Source: an uncultured Pseudomonadota bacterium (GTDB taxonomy: Bacteria > Myxococcota_A > Polyangia > HGW-17). From it: DNA of 30,933 nt. The notes below the pieces were generated by a model, which saw only the letters and a program-made list of their open reading frames with translations, searched no databases and was not told where the DNA came from. Location: NCBI GenBank assembly GCA_938004375.1, contig CALKWH010000411.1, positions 1 to 30,933 of the forward strand, read 5' to 3'. A program made the position numbers and the translations under genes. Below are positions 1 to 6,129 of this stretch, piece by piece; the stretch's first letter is position 1, and each line of letters starts with the position of its first letter.

Positions 1-33
1 TGACTGTAGTTCAGACGTGTGCTCTTCCGATCT
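1..33. other. Illumina TruSeq adapter remnant at the contig end
   Basis: The reverse complement begins AGATCGGAAGAGC and continues as the standard TruSeq read adapter, with one mismatch (base 7 is T where the adapter has G). Genomic sequence starts at base 34. The adapter is fused to the coding frame of the nucleotidyltransferase gene and adds a false tail to its translation. It shows that this is a raw contig end. Confidence 0.97.
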
Positions 34-235
34 CCGAGGCCGAGAAGGCGTCGCGCAGGGCCTCGAGGCGGTCGGCCGGGAGCGGTCCGTCGGAGCGGAC
101 CGCGAGGTCCAGATCCGAGAAGCGCCGCGCCGTCCCCCGCACACGGGAGCCGAAGGCCCGCACCTCGACCCCGGGCAGGTGGGCCACCAGGATTTGCCGC
201 ACGAGCTCGAGGTGACGGGGCTCCAGGTCAATCAT
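34..235 (-). CDS. MNT-type nucleotidyltransferase (antitoxin), 3' end missing
   Basis: This is the N-terminal 67 residues of a minimal nucleotidyltransferase of the HI0073/MNT type (NTP_transf_2 fold). Residues 29-46 carry the signature GSRVRGTARRFSDLDLAV: a GS motif followed by the SDLDL metal-binding aspartates. The ATG at 235 overlaps the end of the upstream HEPN-like gene by 8 bases, so the two are translationally coupled. In MNT/HEPN toxin-antitoxin pairs the MNT partner typically acts as antitoxin, by nucleotidylating the HEPN toxin in characterised cases. The gene runs off the contig: bases 1-33 are sequencing adapter, so the real C-terminus is unknown. Family assignment is firm. The antitoxin role is inferred from the pairing. 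Confidence 0.85.
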
Positions 236-647
236 TGCGGGCTTCCAGGGCGCGAAGCAGCGTCTCGGCGTCGGCCAGGAAGTCGCGGGCGACCCTGGAC
301 ACCGAGCCCGCCACCGTTTCGTCGTAGGTGCGGGCCGTGAGGTTGCGGGTCTGTCCATACACGAACCAGGCCTCGGGATCCGTGACCAGACCGGCCCTGG
401 CTCCCTGCCGGAACAGATCCCGCCGCGTGCGTGCCTGCTCCTCGAGCTCGGGCCCCAGGTTCTCCCGCAGCCACCGCTGGATCATCTTCCAACTCTGTTC
501 GTAAGCGACCTCGAAGCCCTGGACGACACCGGCCCGCAGGGTGTTGCGCAGCGCTGCGTCCGGGGTGTCCGCGAAGCGCGCCTCGGTCTCGACGGCCTCG
601 GCGAGCGCGGCGATCGACTTGGCCAGGCTGTCCAGTTGCAGGGGCAT
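228..647 (-). CDS. HI0074-type nucleotidyltransferase substrate-binding (HEPN-like) protein
   Basis: This 139-residue all-helical protein matches the HI0074 family (nucleotidyltransferase substrate-binding protein, HEPN superfamily). Recognisable family features are the GVVQGFEVAYEQSWKMIQRW helix (residues 40-59) and the later DPEAWFVYGQTRNLTARTYD segment (90-109), which carries the family's W..Y..RN..HTY-like signature with Ala in place of His. The start at 647 has a strong ribosome site (GGAGG, 5 bases before the ATG) and a good promoter lies just upstream (668-696). It is first in a two-gene unit and overlaps the MNT gene by 8 bases. Probable role: the toxin or substrate-binding half of an MNT/HEPN pair. 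I see no RX4-6H ribonuclease motif, so toxic RNase activity should not be assumed. Confidence 0.85.
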   Translation of the reverse strand: MPLQLDSLAKSIAALAEAVETEARFADTPDAALRNTLRAGVVQGFEVAYEQSWKMIQRWLRENLGPELEEQARTRRDLFRQGARAGLVTDPEAWFVYGQTRNLTARTYDETVAGSVSRVARDFLADAETLLRALEARND

Positions 648-667
648 GGTTTCCTCCGTCGTTCCTG

Positions 668-696
668 TGTATACGCCAATTCCGCTGGTCAGACAA
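668..696 (-). promoter_or_regulatory. sigma70-type promoter for the first HEPN/MNT pair
   Basis: On the minus strand a TTGTCT -35 box (691-696) and a TATACA -10 box (668-673) are separated by exactly 17 bases. The start codon of the HI0074-type gene lies about 20 bases downstream with a GGAGG site in between. Confidence 0.6.
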
Positions 697-725
697 TGCC
701 CGACTCTCCCCGACTCTCCCCCTTA

Positions 726-780
726 GGGACTGCGGCGGGCGACCGAAGACGGTCGGGCGACCGTGGGACCGGTCGCTGGA
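726..780. repeat. degenerate nested palindromic repeat
   Basis: This begins with GGACTGCGGCG, the left arm of the dispersed GGACTGCGG element. It then contains two small hairpins in a row: GCGACCG-AAGA-CGGTCG at 739-755 and GCGACCG-loop-CGGTCGC at 757-776. The closing arm (CNCCGCAT) is missing. It lies between the first HEPN/MNT promoter and the abiE cassette. Confidence 0.65.
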
Positions 781-784
781 CTCG

Positions 785-820
785 GCAACGGGGGGCTAAT
801 CGTCGAAGAATTTGGAGTGC
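785..820 (+). repeat. direct repeat flanking the abiE cassette, left copy
   Basis: This 36-base segment matches 1847-1882 at 33 of 36 positions (GCAACGGGGGGCT followed by ATCGTCGAAGAA and TGGAGTGC). The two copies bracket the abiEi gene and the abiEii remnant. Just beyond, GCTCTGCT is shared as well (825-832 and 1904-1911). The right copy has an extra GCGACCG-AAGA-CGGTCGC hairpin between those two shared blocks. Confidence 0.8.
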
Positions 821-855
821 GGAAGCTCTGCTGCCGCGTTTTCCCTTCCCATCAT

Positions 856-882
856 GGACTGCGGTGGCTTGCCACCGCATCT
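856..882 (+). repeat. type A palindrome, simple form
   Basis: ATGGACTGCGGTGGC is followed by TTGCCACCGCAT. It forms a perfect 9-bp stem (TGCGGTGGC/GCCACCGCA) around a TT loop, and the flank continues CTTCTTTC as in other copies. It lies about 110 bases upstream of abiEi. Confidence 0.85.
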
Positions 883-948
883 TCTTTCAACTTTTCGATT
901 GCGGTCACCCGCCGGTCGAAGAGGACCAGGGCTGCATCTTTCCCTTGA

Positions 949-991
949 TTTTCTCCAGAAACTATGGAAAATCCGTAACTGTTGGAGAAAA
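949..991. promoter_or_regulatory. candidate AbiEi operator (9-bp inverted repeat)
   Basis: TTTTCTCCA (949-957) and its exact reverse complement TGGAGAAAA (983-991) flank a 25-base spacer and end 3 bases before the abiEi start codon. The right arm also supplies the GGAG ribosome site. Characterised AbiEi antitoxins repress their own promoter by binding inverted repeats, so this is the natural operator candidate. Binding here is inference. Confidence 0.45.
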
Positions 992-994
992 AGC

Positions 995-1594
995 ATGTTC
1001 AAGGACACCGCAACCATGATCCTCGAGCTCGCCGACTATGCGTCGCCCCATTCCAATCTGACGCGCATGGTCGAGAGCGGCCGCTGGATTCGCGTCCGGC
1101 GCGGTCTGTACCTCGATACCGAGGCGCCCGAAGTCTCCCCGCTGAGCCTGGCCGGAATTCTGTACGGTCCGTCGTACGTCTCCTTCGAGTATGCGCTCGC
1201 GGCTCACGGTTTGATCCCGGAGAAGGTTCAGACCATCACCTGCGCGAGCTTCCGCAAGAACAAGCACAAGGTCTTCGACACGCCCATCGGCCGCTTCACG
1301 TACTCCTGCGTGCCGGAGAAGGCGTACCCCCTTGCCGTGACGCTCGGCGGAGAGGGCGCCTCCGGTTTCCTGATCGCCACGCCCGAGAAGGCGTTGTGTG
1401 ACCAACTCTACACGCTCGGCGGGGTCTCTTCGCGTCGACAACTGACCCGGCTCCTGTTCGAAGACCTGCGCCTGGAGAGGTCGGACCTTTTGCAGCTCGA
1501 CCGGCAGGTCATCCTGACCCTGGCGCCGCTGTACCGGCGCGCCAGCCTCGCCATCTTTTCCCAATGGCTCACCCGGGAGGCCGCCGATGCATAG
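995..1594 (+). CDS. abiEi: AbiEi-family antitoxin (type IV toxin-antitoxin)
   Basis: This 199-residue protein has the AbiEi layout. An N-terminal winged-helix region (residues 1-45) ends in the typical RVRRGLYL wing. A conserved core follows with LYGPSYVSFEYALAAHGLIP (about 61-80), then the ATPEKALCDQLY block (about 128-140) and a C-terminal helical part. The ATG at 995 follows GGAGAAAA at good spacing and sits directly behind a 9-bp inverted repeat. In AbiE systems this protein represses the operon and neutralises AbiEii, a GTP-dependent nucleotidyltransferase toxin. Its stop overlaps the abiEii start by 8 bases (1587-1594). The toxin gene is only a remnant here, so this looks like an orphan antitoxin. 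It could still counter related toxins elsewhere. Confidence 0.88.
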   Translation: MFKDTATMILELADYASPHSNLTRMVESGRWIRVRRGLYLDTEAPEVSPLSLAGILYGPSYVSFEYALAAHGLIPEKVQTITCASFRKNKHKVFDTPIGRFTYSCVPEKAYPLAVTLGGEGASGFLIATPEKALCDQLYTLGGVSSRRQLTRLLFEDLRLERSDLLQLDRQVILTLAPLYRRASLAIFSQWLTREAADA

Positions 1595-1804
1595 CGCCAT
1601 CGTCGCTCCGGCCACCTGGCCATGACGCAGGACCTGACCCGCGACCTGCTTCTGGAGCTGCTGCACCAGCGTTTCTCTTCGGTCGACTTCGGTCAGGCCC
1701 GCCGTGACGTGCTTCCCTTCCTTCGCGACCCGACAGCCACCGACCTCTGGTCCGGGGAGTTTTTCAACGCCATCACCGCAGACCACCTTCGACTCACCCC
1801 GTAG
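1587..1804 (+). pseudogene. abiEii: abiEii toxin remnant with internal deletion
   Basis: An ATG at 1587 overlaps the end of abiEi, as expected for abiEii, but that frame stops after 12 codons at 1623-1625. In another frame, codons from 1622 to 1804 encode 60 residues resembling the C-terminus of AbiEii/AbiGii nucleotidyltransferases: FGQARRDVLPFLRDP followed by DLWSGEFF. The catalytic nucleotidyltransferase core (GG/SD motifs) is absent. The simplest reading is one internal deletion joining the start of the gene to its last fifth out of frame. The 60-residue piece may still be translated from the ATG at 1622, but it cannot be an active toxin. Confidence 0.7.
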
Positions 1805-1808
1805 CCTG

Positions 1809-1844
1809 GCGACCGGGGGCGGTCGGGCGACCGAAGACGGTCGC
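1809..1844. repeat. two small GCGACCG hairpins in tandem
   Basis: GCGACCG...CGGTCG (1809-1825) is followed by GCGACCG-AAGA-CGGTCGC (1827-1844). The second is identical to the hairpin modules at 1885-1902, 6198-6215 and 7458-7475. It begins just after the abiEii remnant stop codon. Confidence 0.7.
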
Positions 1845-1846
1845 TT

Positions 1847-1915
1847 GCAACGGGGGGCTGATCGTCGAAGAACATGGAGTGCTGGCGACCGAAGACGGTC
1901 GCACGCTCTGCTTCC
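1847..1915 (+). repeat. direct repeat flanking the abiE cassette, right copy, with hairpin insert
   Basis: Positions 1847-1882 match 785-820. The GGAGTGC arm at its end is separated from GCTCTGCT by an inserted hairpin GCGACCG-AAGA-CGGTCGC (1885-1902). A third relative of this GGAGTGC/GCTCTGCT element, on the minus strand, lies at 27256-27299 with a different hairpin insert. Confidence 0.75.
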
Positions 1916-1957
1916 ACTATTCCCATTCCCTTATCCCGTCTTCTACCACCGCCGGCT

Positions 1958-3196
1958 TCAGAAGGTGACCCGCGGGTCCTTGCCGGCGCCGGGAGTGCAC
2001 ACGACGAAATCGAACGCGTCGCGCACCTGCGTCACGACCGAAGCGCTCTGGGAGCGCAGCCGCGTCGCGGTGGTGTCCGCGCCGGTCCGAAGCCAGCTCA
2101 CACCGCCGGGGCCGCAGGCGTCGAGCAGCGGCCGCTCGACGTGCCCGTAAACCGGCGCGTCGGCCGGGACGGTGACGGCCGCGAATCCGACCGGACTGTC
2201 GGGCGCGGGGAAGTCCATCTCGGGGACGGTGTCGCCCAGGTGGGTCAGGGCGATCGCCCGGTAGTCCCCTCGCCGCGCCAAATGCAGGCCCATGGGGACG
2301 GCGGTCAGTTCGCCCGCGAAGGACACCGGCGTCTTCTGGAGGTGGTTGTCGTGGGCGAGCAGGATCAGTCTCACGTCGGGCGCCGCGACCATCAGGGACG
2401 TCACGGCGCGGGCCATGAAGGAGTCGCGCACCGAGGTGTCCCCCTCCAACGACGCGCCGCTGAACAGGCGGTCCATGACCCGCAGCGTCTCCAGGGTGTA
2501 CTCCACCGAGGCGACCCGCTCGGAGGCCCGCCGGAAGGCCGCACCCTCGGCCCCCACGCCCAGCACGGGCGCCAGCGCCGTCAGCCGATGGCGCAGCCTC
2601 AGCGCGCGCGAGAGCGCCTCGTCGCGCAGGCCCGGCTCCAGCTCCCCCCACTTTTGCGACGAGGTCAGGGCCGACTGGCCGTCGACGGACGCGAGCAGGG
2701 CGCTCAACGCCTCCACCTCCGGAACCATGGGCGGATCGACGCGCCCGAGCGCCTCGGCCAGGTCCGCCAGGTCCTCGCGCGGGTCCAGCGTGTTGGGCAG
2801 GTCGACGCCCACCACCCGCAGGGCGCGGCCCGTCTCGGCGCGCCAGGCCTGGAGCCGGAGCAGCAGCGAGCCATAGAGCGCGCAGGTCAGGGGCCCCGCG
2901 GCCTCCTCGAGCGCCCGCGTCCCGGGCGGGGAAGCGAGCCACGCGTCGAGCCGGGCGCCCTGGAGCGCGCCGCACTCCAGGCCGATGGTGTCGAACCCGT
3001 GGCGCTCCACCAGATAGCGCACCAGGCTCTCCCGGGCCCGGGAGAACTCGGCGACGAAGTGGGCGCCTTCGCCCACGCCCACGACCTGGGCGGTCGGGGA
3101 CGACCGGGCGCCGCGCACCACGTCCTCGAGGGGCCCCAGCTCGTCGAGGTCGAGCGCCTCAGGGTTCAGCAGGGTCCGGAACGTGCCGTGGTTCAT
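1958..3196 (-). CDS. erythromycin esterase family protein
   Basis: The 412-residue product resembles the erythromycin esterase / EreA-like family (PF05139), whose characterised members hydrolyse the macrolide lactone ring; many relatives have no proven substrate. Family landmarks are VVGVGEGAHFVAEF near residue 40 (the GE.TH..EF block), the FDTIGLECG block near residue 70, and LILLAHDNHLQ in the C-terminal half, corresponding to the family AH..H motif. The start at 3196 has a near-perfect ribosome site (GGAGGTGA, 6 bases away) and a near-consensus promoter at 3252-3280. No signal peptide is visible, so it is probably cytoplasmic. It stands alone between two toxin-antitoxin modules. Family membership is fairly secure; macrolide resistance is not shown. 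Confidence 0.85.
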   Translation of the reverse strand: MNHGTFRTLLNPEALDLDELGPLEDVVRGARSSPTAQVVGVGEGAHFVAEFSRARESLVRYLVERHGFDTIGLECGALQGARLDAWLASPPGTRALEEAAGPLTCALYGSLLLRLQAWRAETGRALRVVGVDLPNTLDPREDLADLAEALGRVDPPMVPEVEALSALLASVDGQSALTSSQKWGELEPGLRDEALSRALRLRHRLTALAPVLGVGAEGAAFRRASERVASVEYTLETLRVMDRLFSGASLEGDTSVRDSFMARAVTSLMVAAPDVRLILLAHDNHLQKTPVSFAGELTAVPMGLHLARRGDYRAIALTHLGDTVPEMDFPAPDSPVGFAAVTVPADAPVYGHVERPLLDACGPGGVSWLRTGADTTATRLRSQSASVVTQVRDAFDFVVCTPGAGKDPRVTF

Positions 3197-3251
3197 CGAC
3201 TCACCTCCGTGGGAAATGTGGCAGCCGCGGTGACTTGGCCGCCCTGACGAA

Positions 3252-3280
3252 ACTATAACGGAAGCTCCCGCCGATGTCAA
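3252..3280 (-). promoter_or_regulatory. near-consensus sigma70 promoter of the esterase gene
   Basis: On the minus strand TTGACA (3275-3280) and TATAGT (3252-3257) are separated by 17 bases. This is one mismatch from the full consensus, and about 55 bases lie between the -10 box and the esterase start codon. Such a strong promoter suggests high constitutive expression. Confidence 0.75.
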
Positions 3281-3333
3281 CGCGGCCCAAACGGCCGCGC
3301 GCTGCACCGTCGCCGCACCATCACCCTCCCACC

Positions 3334-3481
3334 ATGGACTGCGGTGGCTTGCCGGTCGAAGACGACCGGGCACCGCATTTCTTCTTCCCATATGGACTGC
3401 GGCGACCCGGCGCCGCATTTTCTTCCCCCGCCGGCCGACCGGATGCCGGCCGGGCGACCGGGGACCGGTCGCACCGCGGGG
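3334..3481 (+). repeat. composite palindromic repeat cluster (A-A-B)
   Basis: Three modules lie in a row. A2 (3334-3378) is the GGACTGCGG palindrome with an inserted CCGGTCG-AAGA-CGACCGG hairpin (3352-3369). A3 (3392-3418) is the simple form with a TGCGGCG/CGCCGCA stem. B1 (3426-3481) is bounded by CCCCGC and GCGGGG and contains two further GACCGG-type hairpins. Modules are joined by pyrimidine-rich TTCTTCCC linkers. The cluster lies between the esterase promoter and the second HEPN/MNT unit. Confidence 0.85.
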
Positions 3482-3487
3482 CTTCAC

Positions 3488-3601
3488 TCAGATTCCGCAT
3501 TTTTCTTGGTACGAACTGTCCATGTCTTCCAGCATTTTCCCTGCAACAAACTCCACTTCTTTCCGATAATGGAGCACAAGTGGACCGTGCATCCTGGACA
3601 T
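3488..3601 (-). CDS. possible small protein, 37 residues
   Basis: A minus-strand frame runs from ATG 3601 to TGA 3488 and encodes MSRMHGPLVLHYRKEVEFVA and 17 more residues, mostly charged and helical in character. It sits in otherwise empty DNA between the composite repeat and the promoter of the second HEPN/MNT pair. I see no convincing ribosome site and do not recognise the sequence. It may be a fragment of a former gene or chance. Confidence 0.2.
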   Translation of the reverse strand: MSRMHGPLVLHYRKEVEFVAGKMLEDMDSSYQEKCGI

Positions 3602-3618
3602 GAGTCCGGTGTTGCTGC

Positions 3619-3646
3619 TTGACACCAAGGGTATTTGTACTTTAAT
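3619..3646 (+). promoter_or_regulatory. sigma70-type promoter for the second HEPN/MNT pair
   Basis: TTGACA (3619-3624) and TTTAAT (3641-3646) are separated by 16 bases. The HEPN start codon is about 30 bases downstream. Confidence 0.65.
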
Positions 3647-3676
3647 CGCAAGAAGAAGGACTATCGGTGAATTTCG

Positions 3677-4060
3677 ATGAAATCAACCGTTGAACGATGG
3701 ATTGAGATGTCCACTTATGATCTGGACACCGCGAAAGCCATGTTCGATTCCGGCAGACACATCTACGTCGTTTTCTGCTGTCAACAAGCACTGGAAAAAC
3801 TCATCAAAGCCGTTTTTGCCAACAAAATTCAGGAAATGCCTCCCCGAATTCATCACCTGGCGAGATTGTGCGAACTCTCCGACGTGGTACCTGAAGAAAA
3901 GGATGTCGATTTTCTCCGGGAGCTCTCTGCATGCTATCTGGAGAGTCGATATCCGGTAGATTGCGTCGATCCTTCGATAGAGATTTCAGAGGACGATTCC
4001 AGGAAGATTCTCGAAGAATCGGAAAGAATTTGGAAATGGTTCAGATCGCTGCTTCCCTGA
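3677..4060 (+). CDS. HEPN domain protein (toxin-like)
   Basis: This is a 127-residue HEPN domain (PF05168 type). It shows the N-terminal WIEMSTYDLDTAKAMFDSGR helix (residues 8-27), the FCCQQALEKLIKA helix (33-45) typical of the family, the IHHLARLCE block and the C-terminal CYLESRYPVD signature. GGTGA lies 6 bases before the ATG. The canonical RX4-6H ribonuclease motif is not evident: RYPVD lacks the histidine. The protein may therefore be a non-nuclease HEPN that binds the nucleotidyltransferase or its substrate. It overlaps the downstream MNT gene by 25 bases, so the pair is one unit under the promoter at 3619-3646. It is visibly less GC-rich than the esterase, which suggests a different origin. 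Confidence 0.88.
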   Translation: MKSTVERWIEMSTYDLDTAKAMFDSGRHIYVVFCCQQALEKLIKAVFANKIQEMPPRIHHLARLCELSDVVPEEKDVDFLRELSACYLESRYPVDCVDPSIEISEDDSRKILEESERIWKWFRSLLP

Positions 4061-4416
4061 GACGCAGAATACACCGAGTCATTTCGGCTTTGAAAGACCT
4101 GTTACCAGTCGAAGACGTGTATCTGTTCGGTTCACAGGCTCAGGGCGAAGCCGATGAGTTCAGCGACATCGATTTGGCCGTATTCTCATCCCAGGTTTCG
4201 CACATGAGCCTCACCGAAAGAGCACATGTCGCAGCTACCGTCCAGAAGCAATTCGGCGATGATCTGGACGTGCACTTATTGCCGTATGCCGCAGAGTCTG
4301 CCCTGGATCCGGCTAGTTTTTCCGCTTGGGTCAGGCAGCACGGGATTCGCGTCACTGAAAGCAATGAACCCTCGATGGCCGCCATCTTCCACGAAGACGA
4401 AAAGGACTACCACTGA
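4036..4416 (+). CDS. MNT-type nucleotidyltransferase (antitoxin-like)
   Basis: A 126-residue minimal nucleotidyltransferase. The signature is GSQAQGEADEFSDIDLAVF at residues 33-51 (GS motif, then SDIDLAV with two metal-binding aspartates), and a later DDLDVHLLP strand supplies the third acidic position. I choose ATG 4036 because it gives a protein of normal MNT length starting just before the first helix; an in-frame upstream extension to 3931 would only read the HEPN gene in another frame. It overlaps the HEPN gene by 25 bases. In characterised pairs the MNT protein neutralises its HEPN partner by adding nucleotides to it. It ends close to, and convergent with, the truncated rloB gene. Confidence 0.88.
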   Translation: MVQIAASLRRRIHRVISALKDLLPVEDVYLFGSQAQGEADEFSDIDLAVFSSQVSHMSLTERAHVAATVQKQFGDDLDVHLLPYAAESALDPASFSAWVRQHGIRVTESNEPSMAAIFHEDEKDYH

Positions 4417-4431
4417 ACCCGCTGGCTTGAG

Positions 4432-4713
4432 TCACCCCACTCCCCATTTCCTCCCTGTTTTTATGACTGCGGCTACCCGGGACTGTTCCACCAAGTCCAA
4501 CGTGTTGGTACCAAGGCCCAGAATCTCCAGGACCAAAGTACCACGACGCAGCCGCTTCTGAAGGCTTCGAAAGTAGTTGGGTTCGGTCTTGGTTCCCTCG
4601 CTCACGACCAAAAAGCGTTTGTACTCGGATCGCTCGAAGACTTTTCGTTTGGATTTCTTCCGGTGTTGATTCCAGGGTTTGTCCAAATCCGAGACTTTTT
4701 TCGGCCGGGTCAT
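4432..4713 (-). CDS. rloB: RloB-like protein, C-terminally truncated
   Basis: The first 75 or so residues match the N-terminus of RloB/AbiLii proteins. A basic leader is followed by YKRFLVVSEGTKTEPNYFRS (about 31-50), the conserved EG.KTE.NYF block of the Toprim-like fold, and then the G.G.NT motif and the LVEQ helix. RloB proteins are usually about twice this length or more. Here the frame runs into a damaged copy of the dispersed GGACTGCGG repeat (4463-4480) and ends 14 codons later with non-family residues (VAAVIKTGRKWGVG), so the gene is broken. Its start overlaps the stop of the ATPase gene by 4 bases (ATGA). RloA/RloB, as in AbiL, act together in abortive-infection-type phage defence. 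Confidence 0.75.
   Translation of the reverse strand: MTRPKKVSDLDKPWNQHRKKSKRKVFERSEYKRFLVVSEGTKTEPNYFRSLQKRLRRGTLVLEILGLGTNTLDLVEQSRVAAVIKTGRKWGVG
4463..4480 (+). repeat. degenerate half of a type A palindrome at the rloB break
   Basis: ATGACTGCGGCTACCCGG matches the left part of the simple A element at 3392-3418 apart from one deleted G and one substitution. It marks the point where the rloB reading frame loses family similarity. Confidence 0.55.
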
Positions 4714-6005
4714 GACCGCTTCTCCAGCAAGCCGCTTTCCACGTCAAGAAAGGGGATGGCGCCGTATCGACCCTGGAGGTAGTTCTTCTGAAAACTGGCG
4801 TCGTTGCGGACCTTTTGTCCCTTGGGCAGCTTGAACTCAGCCAGACTGTACAAGTCCGAAGCTCCCTGCGGGCTTTTTTCCATGAACCAAATCTGGTCCC
4901 GTCTCAGTCTGCCGTTCTGCAGTAAATGGGTGTCGTGGGTGGCGAAGATCAATTGCGCGTTCTTCGGATTGTGCTCGCGTGAGTGAAACCTCGCCAGGAC
5001 CGCAGCAGACAGCATCGGGTGAAGTCTGGAGTCCAGTTCGTCGATAACGGCGATCCCGCCTTTCTCCAGGCAGTCCAGGATGACCCCGGCAATCCAGAAC
5101 AGTTTCCGGGTTCCGGCCGATTCTTCAGTCTTGAAATTCAGCGCGACAGTTCCCACCAGATTGGTGCCGTCGTACACCCCATGAATGCTGTCAAGCAGGG
5201 TGAAATTATTCCGATAGTCTTCCTTCTTCTCCCCTGCTTGAAGCATGCCTGGTGTGCTCCCTCCACCGCTGGTTTCCGTGGTCAACTTCGACCGAATACG
5301 CAAATCCTGAATTCCAACGTCGCAGGAACGGATGAAATCGACAATCCTGTCACGCCGTTCGGGATCCTGCAGCATTTTCATGGAGTATTCCGAGTAGTCG
5401 AAGTCCCAAAGGCCATGCAGCGGCTGGATGTTGCGGAACCATCCCAGCACCCGGTTGGAGATGGCGCCGTTGAACTGCGCGGCCACGGAGAGAAACAGCG
5501 CGTCGGGCCTCGTCCGAGGCTCAATCCCTTTTCCTTCGGTGAATTCCCGGCGGTGCACCTGGATGTCGTCGCCTTCCCGGACGAAGAGAGCGATCTCCCC
5601 CTTTTTTCGTGATACGAATAACCATTCGGACTGGATTCGGCTTTCATCGTTCTGGAAGCCATAACGGAACGTCTCGTCTTCGAGGACGAAACGGACCTCA
5701 AATTGGGAAGGTCGGCCGACGCTTTCGTGATTCAATTTGAAAGGCCGGTGGAACAGTTGGGTGCTCTCCTGCTCCTGGGAGACGGAATTGAGGACCATCC
5801 ATCTCATGTGCACGATGGCGTCCACCAAGTTTGACTTTCCGCTGGCGTTGGCACCGTAGATGGCGACTGCTTTGAGCAGATTGTATCTGTCGCCGGCGAT
5901 GACGTTGGTGTCCTGGTGTTCCTTGATGGGCTTGGCAGCGACCAGGCTCAGACATGCCGGATTGAGAATCGACCGATAATTGCTGACCATGAAATCGATC
6001 AACAT
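4710..6005 (-). CDS. rloA: RloA / AAA15-type ATP-binding protein
   Basis: This 431-residue ABC/SMC-like ATPase belongs to the COG1106 (RloA, AbiLi) family. Visible motifs: MLIDFMVSNYRSI at the start, typical of this clade; Walker A GANASGKSN near residue 50; EESAGTRKLF, an ABC-signature-like segment near residue 296; Walker B with catalytic acid GGIAVIDELDSRLHP near 321; and the switch histidine FATHDTHLL near 356. ATG 6005 is preferred over the in-frame ATG at 6095 because AGGAGA lies 6 bases upstream and the promoter at 6047-6074 would fall inside the longer form. It overlaps rloB by 4 bases. RloA/RloB and AbiLi/AbiLii pairs are implicated in phage defence. With rloB truncated, function here is doubtful. 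Confidence 0.9.
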   Translation of the reverse strand: MLIDFMVSNYRSILNPACLSLVAAKPIKEHQDTNVIAGDRYNLLKAVAIYGANASGKSNLVDAIVHMRWMVLNSVSQEQESTQLFHRPFKLNHESVGRPSQFEVRFVLEDETFRYGFQNDESRIQSEWLFVSRKKGEIALFVREGDDIQVHRREFTEGKGIEPRTRPDALFLSVAAQFNGAISNRVLGWFRNIQPLHGLWDFDYSEYSMKMLQDPERRDRIVDFIRSCDVGIQDLRIRSKLTTETSGGGSTPGMLQAGEKKEDYRNNFTLLDSIHGVYDGTNLVGTVALNFKTEESAGTRKLFWIAGVILDCLEKGGIAVIDELDSRLHPMLSAAVLARFHSREHNPKNAQLIFATHDTHLLQNGRLRRDQIWFMEKSPQGASDLYSLAEFKLPKGQKVRNDASFQKNYLQGRYGAIPFLDVESGLLEKRS

Positions 6006-6046
6006 GCCCGTCTCCTTCCGTTTCGCGACGCGGTCTCCATACCCGG

Positions 6047-6074
6047 AAATTAGCCTGCCTTTGTCATTTGTCAA
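6047..6074 (-). promoter_or_regulatory. sigma70-type promoter of rloA-rloB
   Basis: On the minus strand TTGACA (6069-6074), a 16-base spacer, then TAATTT (6047-6052). About 41 bases separate the -10 box from the start codon at 6005. Confidence 0.55.
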
Positions 6075-6129
6075 CGAAAATTGCGAATTTCTCACAAAAT
6101 TGCCATAAATAATTCCATATTACTGGATG

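Noticed and set aside
812..994. N-terminal extension of AbiEi starting in the repeat
   Set aside because: The extension reads the palindrome as MDCGGLPPH and covers the probable operator; the ATG at 995 has the ribosome site and matches family length.
1874..3247. Plus-strand open frame of 457 codons
   Set aside because: It is antisense to the esterase gene, which has a promoter, ribosome site and family motifs; the antisense product is Arg/Gly/Gln-rich and unlike any family.
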